Shown: one piece after another, positions 1 to 6,511 of the stretch
Numbering within the stretch: the first letter of the stretch is position 1
Layout: every line of letters starts with the position of its first letter
NCBI GenBank assembly: GCA_023954795.1
Contig: JAGSHA010000030.1
Location: 1-16,396, forward strand
Reading direction: 5' to 3'
Source of the DNA: Oceanospirillaceae bacterium
GTDB lineage: Bacteria; Pseudomonadota; Gammaproteobacteria; Pseudomonadales; Balneatricaceae
DNA length: 16,396 nucleotides
Position numbers and translations under genes: made by a program
Notes under the pieces: generated by a model
What the model was told of the DNA's origin: nothing
Seen by the model: only the letters and a program-made list of their open reading frames with translations
Databases searched by the model: none

Positions 1-605
1 AGACACGGTGTATAGCAATCGTTCATCACCACCGCAGCGAGTATTGCGCCGCACTGCTTGAGTGTTTCATTGGCTTCATCGACCTGACTTTCAGTGGTGA
101 CCCCGCTGAGTATATTGAGCAATGTACTCTCGCTGGCGGCGCAGATGATATCGGCTGGAATATTATCTTCACGGGGCTGCAGTAGGGCGGGCGTATCGCA
201 GATCACTAGTGCGTATTGTTGGCGACACTCCGCAAAGAACTGACTCAGTGTGGCCGGGTTATGAAACTCAATGTTTTGACCGGAGATCGCCGGACAGGTC
301 AGCAGGTGGAGGTTAGGGGTATCGGCATGATCATAGGGTTGCACCGCGCTTTGCCACTGACCGGACAGCGGCAGCCATTCCGGACGATCACACCCTGCGA
401 TCGTATGCAGAGAGGGGGCATAAAGATTGAACTCTATTAATAATACCGATTGTCCTGCCAGCGCCGCTCGTTGAGCGAGCACCCACGCAAGGGTTGAGGT
501 ACCACTACCCTCGGTAGGGCTGCAAACGGCAATCTGTTTCAGGTTCATGCGTTGCATGCGTGCGTAGACGGTCTCCACCGCGGGTGTCTTTTCCAGTGAA
601 CACAT
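1..605 (-). CDS. CpsD/CapB-like ATPase (BY-kinase family), 3' end beyond window, degenerate Walker motifs
   Basis: About 201 residues are visible; the gene runs off the left edge. The start ATG at 605 follows an AAGGAG box by 8 bases. The fold matches cytoplasmic bacterial tyrosine kinase domains that partner Wzz-type proteins and control polymerisation and export. The P-loop region reads SPTEGSGTSTLAW (about residues 29-41), followed by a Walker A'-like strand VLLIEFNLYAPSLH and a Walker B strand YALVICDTPALL. The usual GEGKST is GSGTST, so the P-loop lysine is threonine. The usual DAD of Walker A' is EFN. Only the Walker B aspartate looks normal. The protein has no Wzz membrane part; a separate Wzz lies at 6508-7992. 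It follows the exporter gene by 38 bases, probably in the same operon. The family call is good, but kinase activity is doubtful. A tyrosine-rich tail, if present, is outside the window. Confidence 0.8.
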   Translation of the reverse strand, partial: MCSLEKTPAVETVYARMQRMNLKQIAVCSPTEGSGTSTLAWVLAQRAALAGQSVLLIEFNLYAPSLHTIAGCDRPEWLPLSGQWQSAVQPYDHADTPNLHLLTCPAISGQNIEFHNPATLSQFFAECRQQYALVICDTPALLQPREDNIPADIICAASESTLLNILSGVTTESQVDEANETLKQCGAILAAVVMNDCYTPC

Positions 606-643
606 CCTGTTTCTCCTTGTCTCTCTCTGCTCTGCCAATCGGC

Positions 644-2743
644 TTAGAATCCCACCAGACGGGCAAATGAAAAGATCGTAATCGACTCCTGCAGCGTACT
701 GACGACACGATACCAAGTGCTTTGCTCCTTCCCGGGGACATACAAGGTATCACCGGAACGGATCACCGGGAGTTGGCTGTAGTCGCCGGATTTGGCGAAA
801 TCAACCAGGTCAAACAGGCGGGAATGTGCTTCGCCATCGACCCGATTGACCACCATAATCCGGTCCTGCAGGGCAGAGTTGAGTGGTCCGCCTGCTTCCG
901 CTAAAAGATCCAGAATGGTCATGTCATTATCAAAACTGTAGCGGCCGGGACGAGCCACTGCGCCTAGTACACGCACCACGGTTTCCTTGGGTTTTTCCAA
1001 CCAGGCGCGTCCACGTTCAGGTACAAAAATTACATCTTCATTGCGTACGTTGGGTAACAGGTTTTCGTCGCCGGTCTGGAAGTAGGTATGAAGATTGAGG
1101 TGGGTGACGTCCTGTCCTTTCTGACCCCGATGAGTAATACGTACATTGGCCAGATCAGCATGAGCGGTAGGACCTTGTGCGGCCGACAAAATATCCAGAA
1201 AATTCAGTTCTTCGTTAAAGGCATACCGCCCGGGTGCGCCGACCTGACCGAAAATATAAATGGAGCGGTCGCTGGACTGACGAATCCATTGGGATCGGTT
1301 GTCGTTTGGATCTTTGGGCAGCTCAGGGATGACTACCGTATCGCCGGCACGAACGGCTGGGATCGTCCGAATATCGCCCCCTTTATCTAGAAAGCTCTTC
1401 AGGTCAAAGCTGATGGATTGAGCCTGACCACCCGGTGCCGCCGTCAATATCTGCAAGTGAGCAGTATCGGCTTGTGCAACCGGTCCACCGGCATGGGCAA
1501 TCAGATCCAGTAGTGACATCTCATCGGACCATTCGTAGCGACCGGGACGATTCACCGCACCGATAATCCGGATAGCACGGTTCGGATGAACTTTGAGCCA
1601 GCTCTTTTCATTCATGTCCGTCTTTTCCGGTACCAGAATCGCATCGCCCGGATCGATCACGGGCATGGCCTGACTGCGGTCGCCATCCATATACGCTTGC
1701 AGGTCGAAGGATTTAACGCTGCCGTCTGCACGCAGGACTCGGATCATACGGGTTTCTGCAAAACGTGTGGGGCCTCCGGCAGTTGCCAGCAGATCATAAA
1801 AGCTGGTCTCCTCTTTCATCTCCATCGCGCCGGGTTTGAACACCTCACCCATCACATATACCGTGCGGGAACCACTCTGTACCTGATCAGACGCCTGAGG
1901 GATAAAGATCACATCACCCTGACGAATATCCGGCATAAGCGCCGGATCCCCGGTATCCAGATATTCACGCATGTTAAATGGGAAAGGGTTACCGTCGTGA
2001 ATAACGCGGATCTGTTCAATACCGGCGTAGCGGGTCACCCCTCCGGCACGCATGATCATATCGACAACGGATGCGTGCTTCTTGAACGCAAACGTGCCCG
2101 GACGGTGAACCTCGCCAAATACTTTGATCGCTTCACCTTCACGTCCTGCATCTCCGGAAGCGGTCAGGGTGCGTGCATCAAACTCAACCTGAACATTACC
2201 GATCAGCGGAGAGGCTGGGATGAAAATCTCATCCATCGGTTCCAGCACCGGTAGGCTACGAGGGTTACCACTGTCCAGATAATGTTTGTAGTCAAAGACA
2301 ATCAGGCCCGACTGTCGACGAATTTGAAGCTTATCCAACTGCGCCCCTTGTGCCAGTCCTCCGGCACTATTGATGGCCAGTTGCACGTTAGAGTTCAGAG
2401 GCAGGTCAACCGGACCCGGCTTTTTGACATAACCCAGGACCACCACCGAGAGACGGCGCTCCTGCAAAATAACGTCAAATTTGGTCAGATCTTTGTACAC
2501 CGTGCTTAATTTGCCCACCAATATCTGTCGCGCCTCTTGAAGGTTTTTGTCCGCGAGCTTGATTCTGCCGATTTCTGGCATCAATACCTGACCCTCGTGG
2601 TCGATCTGAAAGCTCTTATTGAACGCACCTTCACCGGGAAACTTCACTTTTAGCAGGTCTCCAGGCCTAAGTGTCGTGGCGCTAGCGGGCAGGCTCAGTA
2701 AGACACTAAGTAGAATACTGGTGAAGAGTTGTAGGCATTTCAT
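644..2743 (-). CDS. Wza-type polysaccharide export (OPX) protein with six SLBB repeats
   Basis: Outer-membrane polysaccharide export channel subunit, 699 aa, nearly twice the length of E. coli Wza (about 380). The N-terminus (about 1-22, ending LSLPASA) is a type I signal peptide with no lipobox, so the protein is probably not acylated, unlike Wza. A Poly_export domain follows (about 24-95, with LRPGDLLKVKFPGE). Then come six SLBB domains at about 98-175, 205-282, 294-372, 389-473, 493-575 and 588-670. Each begins with a strand like VxGxVxxPGxY and contains LLDLxxxAGG. The C-terminal 30 residues end in aromatic phenylalanine and could form the outer-membrane segment (inference). I chose ATG 2743 over an upstream in-frame TTG at 2749, because 2743 has AGGAG 8 bases upstream and overlaps the preceding stop as ATGA. 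It plays the role of SypC in syp-type loci. Confidence 0.93.
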   Translation of the reverse strand: MKCLQLFTSILLSVLLSLPASATTLRPGDLLKVKFPGEGAFNKSFQIDHEGQVLMPEIGRIKLADKNLQEARQILVGKLSTVYKDLTKFDVILQERRLSVVVLGYVKKPGPVDLPLNSNVQLAINSAGGLAQGAQLDKLQIRRQSGLIVFDYKHYLDSGNPRSLPVLEPMDEIFIPASPLIGNVQVEFDARTLTASGDAGREGEAIKVFGEVHRPGTFAFKKHASVVDMIMRAGGVTRYAGIEQIRVIHDGNPFPFNMREYLDTGDPALMPDIRQGDVIFIPQASDQVQSGSRTVYVMGEVFKPGAMEMKEETSFYDLLATAGGPTRFAETRMIRVLRADGSVKSFDLQAYMDGDRSQAMPVIDPGDAILVPEKTDMNEKSWLKVHPNRAIRIIGAVNRPGRYEWSDEMSLLDLIAHAGGPVAQADTAHLQILTAAPGGQAQSISFDLKSFLDKGGDIRTIPAVRAGDTVVIPELPKDPNDNRSQWIRQSSDRSIYIFGQVGAPGRYAFNEELNFLDILSAAQGPTAHADLANVRITHRGQKGQDVTHLNLHTYFQTGDENLLPNVRNEDVIFVPERGRAWLEKPKETVVRVLGAVARPGRYSFDNDMTILDLLAEAGGPLNSALQDRIMVVNRVDGEAHSRLFDLVDFAKSGDYSQLPVIRSGDTLYVPGKEQSTWYRVVSTLQESITIFSFARLVGF

Positions 2744-3135
2744 ATGCAAAGCTCCTGTCCGTTCGGTGCACTACACGATGGCTGCAGTTGGACAAGCTGG
2801 TGATGATACGTCTGGTTCATCGCCCGCAGCATGCGTTCAGCCTGTTGTAACTGGAACAGCGAATGTTCGTAGTATCTGGCGCTATACAGGCGCTGGCTCT
2901 GTATCATCCGGTGTTCGATCTCGGAGTAGGTTGCCGGATGAAGGCGGTCGACTCCCTGATCCAGATGTCGCAGATAGACCTCCAGACAGTGGGCTAGCCG
3001 TTCATCATAGTTTTTTTGATGTTCCGGTATTGGGAAGCGTTCAGCGACACCGCCGTTGCCTTCTTCAACCAGATAGAAACATCCGCTATTGATGCTGACC
3101 GCCAGTGCCAGCGCAGTGATCAGCCCGGCTTTCAT
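2740..3135 (-). CDS. Small putative lipoprotein of unknown function in the export operon
   Basis: 131 aa, not recognised as a known family. The N-terminus MKAGLITALALAVSINSGC is a hydrophobic signal ending in cysteine 19. The -3 residue is asparagine, so the lipobox is imperfect and acylation is only likely. The rest is predicted largely helical: repeated Leu/Glu/Gln/Arg segments from about 40 to 115 (including SEIEHRMIQSQRLYSARYYEHSLFQLQQAERMLRAM), with three more cysteines at about 50, 121 and 130. The start ATG 3135 has AGGAG 8 bases upstream; an in-frame TTG at 3141 is less likely. The 3' end overlaps the exporter start as ATGA and the 5' end lies 2 bases after the STAS stop, so it is tightly coupled to both. 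Position suggests a periplasmic or outer-membrane accessory of the exporter (inference). In syp loci the equivalent position holds the OmpA-like SypB, but no OmpA motif is visible here. Confidence 0.75.
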   Translation of the reverse strand: MKAGLITALALAVSINSGCFYLVEEGNGGVAERFPIPEHQKNYDERLAHCLEVYLRHLDQGVDRLHPATYSEIEHRMIQSQRLYSARYYEHSLFQLQQAERMLRAMNQTYHHQLVQLQPSCSAPNGQELCI

Positions 3136-3137
3136 GA

Positions 3138-3440
3138 TCAATGCTCCTGTACGTTGATCGATTGTTCGATTCGCAAATAACGCAATAACTCAAGCGGTTG
3201 ACCGTGCACGCCTGCCAAACTGAGTGATCGATCATTGCTGCGCAGACGTTTGAACAGAAAAACGATGGCGCCGATGCCGGACGAATCAATAAAATCGATC
3301 TGGGTCATATCGAGGGTCACGTCATATTTATCTTGTACAAGGCTGTCAAAACGTGGACGCAAAATTTCGACTGCAAGCGCATCCAGTGAACCTTCAAGGC
3401 GGAGGGATAGATCATTTGAGGTGTGAGAGTGGATTTGCAT
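3138..3440 (-). CDS. STAS-domain protein (anti-anti-sigma factor type)
   Basis: 100 aa, a single STAS domain. The phosphorylation loop reads FIDSSGIGAIVFLFKRL (about 50-66); serine 54 in DSSG corresponds to the serine phosphorylated in SpoIIAA-type antagonists. It probably acts as a phospho-switch in the cytoplasm by binding a partner kinase/phosphatase or regulator. No HATPase anti-sigma partner is encoded in the window. It is the first gene of its operon: a sigma-54-type promoter lies 36 bases upstream and AAGGAG lies 9 bases before the ATG. Placing a STAS gene first, ahead of an OPX exporter and a CpsD-like gene, matches sypA in the Vibrio fischeri syp locus, where SypA promotes biofilm unless phosphorylated by SypE (recalled knowledge). 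Equivalence here is inferred from domain and position only. Confidence 0.9.
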   Translation of the reverse strand: MQIHSHTSNDLSLRLEGSLDALAVEILRPRFDSLVQDKYDVTLDMTQIDFIDSSGIGAIVFLFKRLRSNDRSLSLAGVHGQPLELLRYLRIEQSINVQEH

Positions 3441-3475
3441 GGGATGTACTCCTTATCTACGTGTAACTAGATAGG

Positions 3476-3491
3476 AGCAAATCATGTGCCA
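3476..3491 (-). promoter_or_regulatory. Sigma-54 promoter (-24/-12) of the STAS-exporter operon
   Basis: The minus strand reads TGGCAC-ATGAT-TTGCT, an essentially perfect match to the TGGCAC-N5-TTGCW consensus with GG and GC 10 bases apart. Transcription would start near 3465, giving a leader of about 25 bases before the STAS start at 3440. An IHF-like site (3498-3510) and the activator site (3566-3580) lie upstream. Confidence 0.88.
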
Positions 3492-3497
3492 GCAATT

Positions 3498-3510
3498 TAA
3501 CGTGTTGATT
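3498..3510 (-). promoter_or_regulatory. IHF-like binding site
   Basis: The minus strand reads AATCAACACGTTA, a full match to the IHF consensus WATCARNNNNTTR. It sits between the sigma-54 element and the upstream activator site, where IHF normally bends DNA to let the activator contact the polymerase. The flanking sequence closely resembles the corresponding site at 12593-12605. Confidence 0.65.
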
Positions 3511-3529
3511 TAAAAGGGATGGCGTGGGT

Positions 3530-3582
3530 GTTTCGCAAAATGAAAACAGCAGGCAGGGAAGGCTGTTCGCATTTTGCGAAAC
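3530..3582. repeat. Long inverted repeat containing the activator site
   Basis: Arms at 3530-3542 (GTTTCGCAAAATG) and 3570-3582 (CATTTTGCGAAAC) are perfect 13-base complements. After a 2-base mismatch on each side, a second 6-base pair (AACAGC 545-550 with GCTGTT 562-567, offset 3000) closes an 11-base loop. The right arm overlaps the complete activator site; the left arm is a partial, opposite copy of it. It lies 14 bases past the stop of the sugar transferase gene. No T-run follows on the minus strand, so it is not a standard intrinsic terminator, though the RNA hairpin could still protect or terminate the upstream message. Confidence 0.85.
3566..3580. promoter_or_regulatory. Upstream activator site (UAS-4), inverted repeat TTCGCA-N3-TGCGAA
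   Basis: The 15-mer TTCGCATTTTGCGAA is identical to those at 8714-8728 and 15594-15608. It lies 74 bases upstream of the sigma-54 element at 3476-3491, a normal enhancer distance. It is probably bound by a dimeric sigma-54 enhancer-binding protein (inference). Confidence 0.85.
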
Positions 3583-3595
3583 AAAATACGATGGA

Positions 3596-4234
3596 CTACT
3601 GACCTCTGCCACCAATCATCACCCACAATGTGCGCACCGCAATGGATAGGTCGCTGCGTAGCCATGAAAAGAAACCACTCAGGCTTAATGCGTAGGCATG
3701 ATCCCAAGCCACTTTATTACGCACGTCTTCGATATTTTCATCGTATCCCTGGTTGACTTGGGCCAGCCCCGTAATCCCTGGTTTCAGTCCCCAAGTACGT
3801 TCAGCAAAGAAAGGGATCGCCGTTTCCAGTTTTTGATAGAAACCGGGACGTTCCGGGCGAGGACCGATCAGAGACATATCTCCGCGCAGTACGTTGTAGA
3901 GTTGTGGCAGCTCATCCAGGCGCGTCTTCCGTAGGAAGCGACCAATAGGTGTGATGCGCGGGTCTTGTTTGGTGGCCCAAACTGCACCGGTTTGTGCTTC
4001 AGCATCCACGCGCATGGTACGAAATTTGTACATCCAGAATATTTCCGTGTGGTTCGTGTCCGCGTGACCGATTCGCATCTGCCGGAACAAAATAGGTCCA
4101 GGAGAGCTGATGCAGGTGGCCAAAGCGATGGCTGGGAACAGCAGGCCGCAGATCAGTAGTCCCATCAGTGCGACAACTACATCCATCGTACGTTTAGCAT
4201 GTTGAACCGCAGGTGGAATATATTGAGTGTTCAT
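3596..4234 (-). CDS. Initiating sugar transferase (undecaprenyl-phosphate phosphoglycosyl transferase)
   Basis: 212 aa, a compact bacterial sugar transferase (PF02397; the catalytic part of WcaJ/WbaP, PglC-like monotopic type). It would transfer a sugar-1-phosphate from a nucleotide sugar to undecaprenyl phosphate at the inner membrane, the first committed step. Visible features in order: one hydrophobic N-terminal segment (about 17-41), SPGPILFRQMRIG, KFRTM (70-74), the catalytic Asp-Glu pair in TRLDELPQLYNVLRGDMSLIGPRPE (D107, E108), and KPGITGLAQV. The large N-terminal membrane domain of full-length WbaP/WcaJ is absent. Start ATG 4234 was chosen because it overlaps the preceding stop as ATGA and has AGGAG upstream; the in-frame extension to 4267 lies inside the upstream gene. 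It is the last gene of its operon, in the SypR-like role. The sugar is not predictable. Confidence 0.93.
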   Translation of the reverse strand: MNTQYIPPAVQHAKRTMDVVVALMGLLICGLLFPAIALATCISSPGPILFRQMRIGHADTNHTEIFWMYKFRTMRVDAEAQTGAVWATKQDPRITPIGRFLRKTRLDELPQLYNVLRGDMSLIGPRPERPGFYQKLETAIPFFAERTWGLKPGITGLAQVNQGYDENIEDVRNKVAWDHAYALSLSGFFSWLRSDLSIAVRTLWVMIGGRGQ

Positions 4235-5409
4235 GAGGAGATCTCCTGTGTGGAAACGGGTTTCCAATGGCCCCGTTCTAAACCAGCGATATAGCGCAGG
4301 CAGCCGATCAGGCCACAGCGGTAGCCGTTGATCAGATAAAAGAGTGTGGTTGCCATCGTGGGTAACTGAATGCCGGGGATGCGTGGCAGATTGTAGGCAG
4401 CTATCAACATGATGATTTGAAAAGCACTGATGACCATGAGTCCGTCATAGGACAATGCCAGCCAGCCGCACAGTAGCAATTGAATGAGTAACAGCATCGG
4501 CATTAACGCGCGTAACGCTTTGCCAGAAAAGAACGCAAAGGCGATGCCACCCAAACGCGGGTTCAGGAGTTCAGGCAAGCGTAGCAATTGCTGCAAATTG
4601 CCTGCGGATATCCGCACACGACGACGTTGATCCATGCTGTTGCTGGCTTTTTCGAGTTCAAGCGCGATGATATCGGGTTCGTAAACCGCTTGATGGCCCT
4701 GAGCCACAATGGACATGGGTAAGACAAAATCGTCATTGATCGTGTCTGCGGCCAATCGATTAAACAGACGGCGTCGAAAGAAATAAAGCGCACCGTGCAC
4801 ACCAATAGGACTGCCTAAGCGGGCTTCCGCCTCCAGAATTCGGGTTTGATACTGCCAATATTTTGATTCTCCTGCGCTACCGGGGGTCAGTAGGCGGTAT
4901 GTTGCTGCCACGACGCCCACGGGTGCCTGGTCGAAATGTCCTGCGGCGATCTGTAAACCGTCCATGGAAAGCAGTGCTGAGGTATCACTGAGTGCAATTA
5001 GCTCCTGATCGATCCGGCTGATCATGTCGTTGAGTACCGCCACTTTTCCCCGGTTACGTTTGAACTCAATCACCTCGATATTTAATCCCCGATTTTCCGG
5101 TTCCATTGCGGTTACACGGGCAATGTTGGCGGTTTCGTCAGTACAGCCATCACACGCGATGATGAGCGTGAAATGAGTAGAAGGATAATCAAGACAGGCC
5201 GTATTACGGACTTTGTCGGCAATGACCTCTGCTTCATTGTATGCCGGAACCAGCATGACTATATGGGGTAGCGCTTGAGCCTCTTCTGCTTGGTGCGCAG
5301 AGAGTGTTGTCGGACGACTCAAATACGTGATGAGCAAGGGATAGCCCACGTGGTGATAAACCACCAATGCCCATAGTAATAAAAGCAGGCAGAGCAACAG
5401 GGTAGTCAT
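4231..5409 (-). CDS. Membrane-bound family 2 glycosyltransferase
   Basis: 392 aa. An N-terminal membrane helix (about 3-28) is followed by a GT-A fold: PHIVMLVPAYNEAEVI (48-63), nucleotide-binding LIIACDGCTDET (82-93), the DXD-like ALSDTSALL (139-147), NDDFVLPM (225-232) and the QRRRVR motif (261-266), which matches the Q/RxxRW acceptor region of processive or HAS-like GT2 enzymes. Three to four C-terminal membrane segments follow (about 287-370). It adds a sugar to the lipid-linked repeat unit on the cytoplasmic face. I placed the start at ATG 5409 (AGAGGAG 7 bases upstream, 1 base after the previous stop). An in-frame extension to 5559 would overlap the preceding gene by about 150 bases and destroy the expected N-terminal helix, so I rejected it. 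Confidence 0.92.
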   Translation of the reverse strand: MTTLLLCLLLLLWALVVYHHVGYPLLITYLSRPTTLSAHQAEEAQALPHIVMLVPAYNEAEVIADKVRNTACLDYPSTHFTLIIACDGCTDETANIARVTAMEPENRGLNIEVIEFKRNRGKVAVLNDMISRIDQELIALSDTSALLSMDGLQIAAGHFDQAPVGVVAATYRLLTPGSAGESKYWQYQTRILEAEARLGSPIGVHGALYFFRRRLFNRLAADTINDDFVLPMSIVAQGHQAVYEPDIIALELEKASNSMDQRRRVRISAGNLQQLLRLPELLNPRLGGIAFAFFSGKALRALMPMLLLIQLLLCGWLALSYDGLMVISAFQIIMLIAAYNLPRIPGIQLPTMATTLFYLINGYRCGLIGCLRYIAGLERGHWKPVSTQEISS

Positions 5410-5410
5410 T

Positions 5411-6511
5411 TCAAAACTCCTCTGCGACAGGTGGATGGAGCAGGTTGAAATACGCCCGTGCGGTTTTTTCGAGATTACCGGTGCGCAGTACAAATTGGCG
5501 GGGGGTGGGTGGTTGATTGGCGTACTGAAAACAGAGAATCGACTGGCGCAGAGCTTCACTGTCGGCGGGTGGGATCAGGCCTCCCGAACGGGGGCAGACA
5601 ATACTGCGGCAGCCGCCTACATCGGTGATGATGACCGGGACTCCGCAGGACTGGGCCTCTAGCGGCGACAGCGGCAATCCCTCGTTGAGAGATGGTAAAC
5701 AGAATAGATCCAGTGACTGATAAAACGGTACTACATCATCCATAGCACCCAAAAAATGAACCCGATGAGCAATCCCCAGCTTCGTTGCTAACTTCTGTAA
5801 GCCCGGACGTAAGCTGCCGTTGCCTGCCAACGCCAATACGGTGTCGTCAGTTTTGCTGATCGCATGAAGCAGGTACTTGTGGCCTTTGACCGTTTCAAGA
5901 CGAGCGGCGCAGCCGATAATGAGCCCTTCGATAGGTAGGTTTAAGCGTTCACGTTGTTCACGTTTTCTGGCCTCACTCACGGGGACAAACCGGTTGGTAT
6001 CGATACCGTTGAGAATGATAGCCGGGTTGCTTTGCGGAAAGTGAAACAATAAGTCTTCAGCAACCGCATCACAGTCAGCGACCAGTGTTGGACGTAAAGT
6101 GCGGATCAACCAGCGTTCAAGTCGCGCATTGTCATTGGTATTCAGGTGCCAGGCATCGTGTTCAGTGTGTACATGGCTCTCGACCTGAGCCAGCTTGGCC
6201 GCGAAGCCACCATAAAACAACGGTCCGATGTGGTGGCTGTGAACCGACGTTGCGTTTAATTCACGCATTTTCAGGTGGAGTCGCCAGATCAACTGAGGGT
6301 TCATGCCGGGCGCTTTGTTGAAAAAATGTAGATTGTCTTTTTTAGCTTCCAGACGTGGCCAATGGGCAATCGCGTTGCTGGCAGTTCCTTCCAGACTGAT
6401 TATATGAACGTCTGCCCGATCACTCAGCTCATGCATCAGATCAAGCGCCATAGTTTCTATTCCGCCGGGTTGCAGGTGTTGTACAACCTGCACAATGACC
6501 TTTTTATTCAT
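5411..6511 (-). CDS. GT4-type glycosyltransferase
   Basis: 366 aa, GT-B fold with a Glycosyltransf_4 N-terminal half and a Glycos_transf_1 C-terminal half. The N-terminus has VVQHLQPGGIETMALDL (9-25), the glycine-rich acceptor loop typical of retaining GT4 enzymes, followed by HSHHIGPL and HTEHDAW. The C-terminal half has ILNGIDTNRF (166-175), CAARLETVKGHKYLL, and the EX7E motif EGLPLSPLE (E277, E285), which contacts the nucleotide sugar. It acts in the cytoplasm on the lipid-linked intermediate; donor and acceptor cannot be told from sequence. The start overlaps the wzz stop as ATGA, with GGAG about 10 bases upstream. It lies between Wzz and a GT2 enzyme, like SypP in syp loci. Confidence 0.93.
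   Translation of the reverse strand: MNKKVIVQVVQHLQPGGIETMALDLMHELSDRADVHIISLEGTASNAIAHWPRLEAKKDNLHFFNKAPGMNPQLIWRLHLKMRELNATSVHSHHIGPLFYGGFAAKLAQVESHVHTEHDAWHLNTNDNARLERWLIRTLRPTLVADCDAVAEDLLFHFPQSNPAIILNGIDTNRFVPVSEARKREQRERLNLPIEGLIIGCAARLETVKGHKYLLHAISKTDDTVLALAGNGSLRPGLQKLATKLGIAHRVHFLGAMDDVVPFYQSLDLFCLPSLNEGLPLSPLEAQSCGVPVIITDVGGCRSIVCPRSGGLIPPADSEALRQSILCFQYANQPPTPRQFVLRTGNLEKTARAYFNLLHPPVAEEF

Noticed and set aside
505..753. 82-codon minus-strand open frame between exporter and CpsD-like gene
   Set aside because: It overlaps the end of the exporter and the start of the CpsD-like gene in another frame; the latter frame carries P-loop and Walker B motifs and an RBS.
1586..2254. 222-codon plus-strand open frame
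   Set aside because: It is antisense to the SLBB exporter gene, whose six repeats are unmistakable; no motif, RBS or plausible protein composition was seen.
3530..3582. Intrinsic terminator after the sugar transferase gene
   Set aside because: The hairpin is strong, but on the minus strand it is followed by ACCCACGCC rather than a T-run, so it is listed as a repeat and enhancer region.
4235..4267. N-terminal extension of the sugar transferase
   Set aside because: It lies inside the upstream GT2 gene and lacks an RBS; the ATGA-coupled start at 4234 fits the family length.
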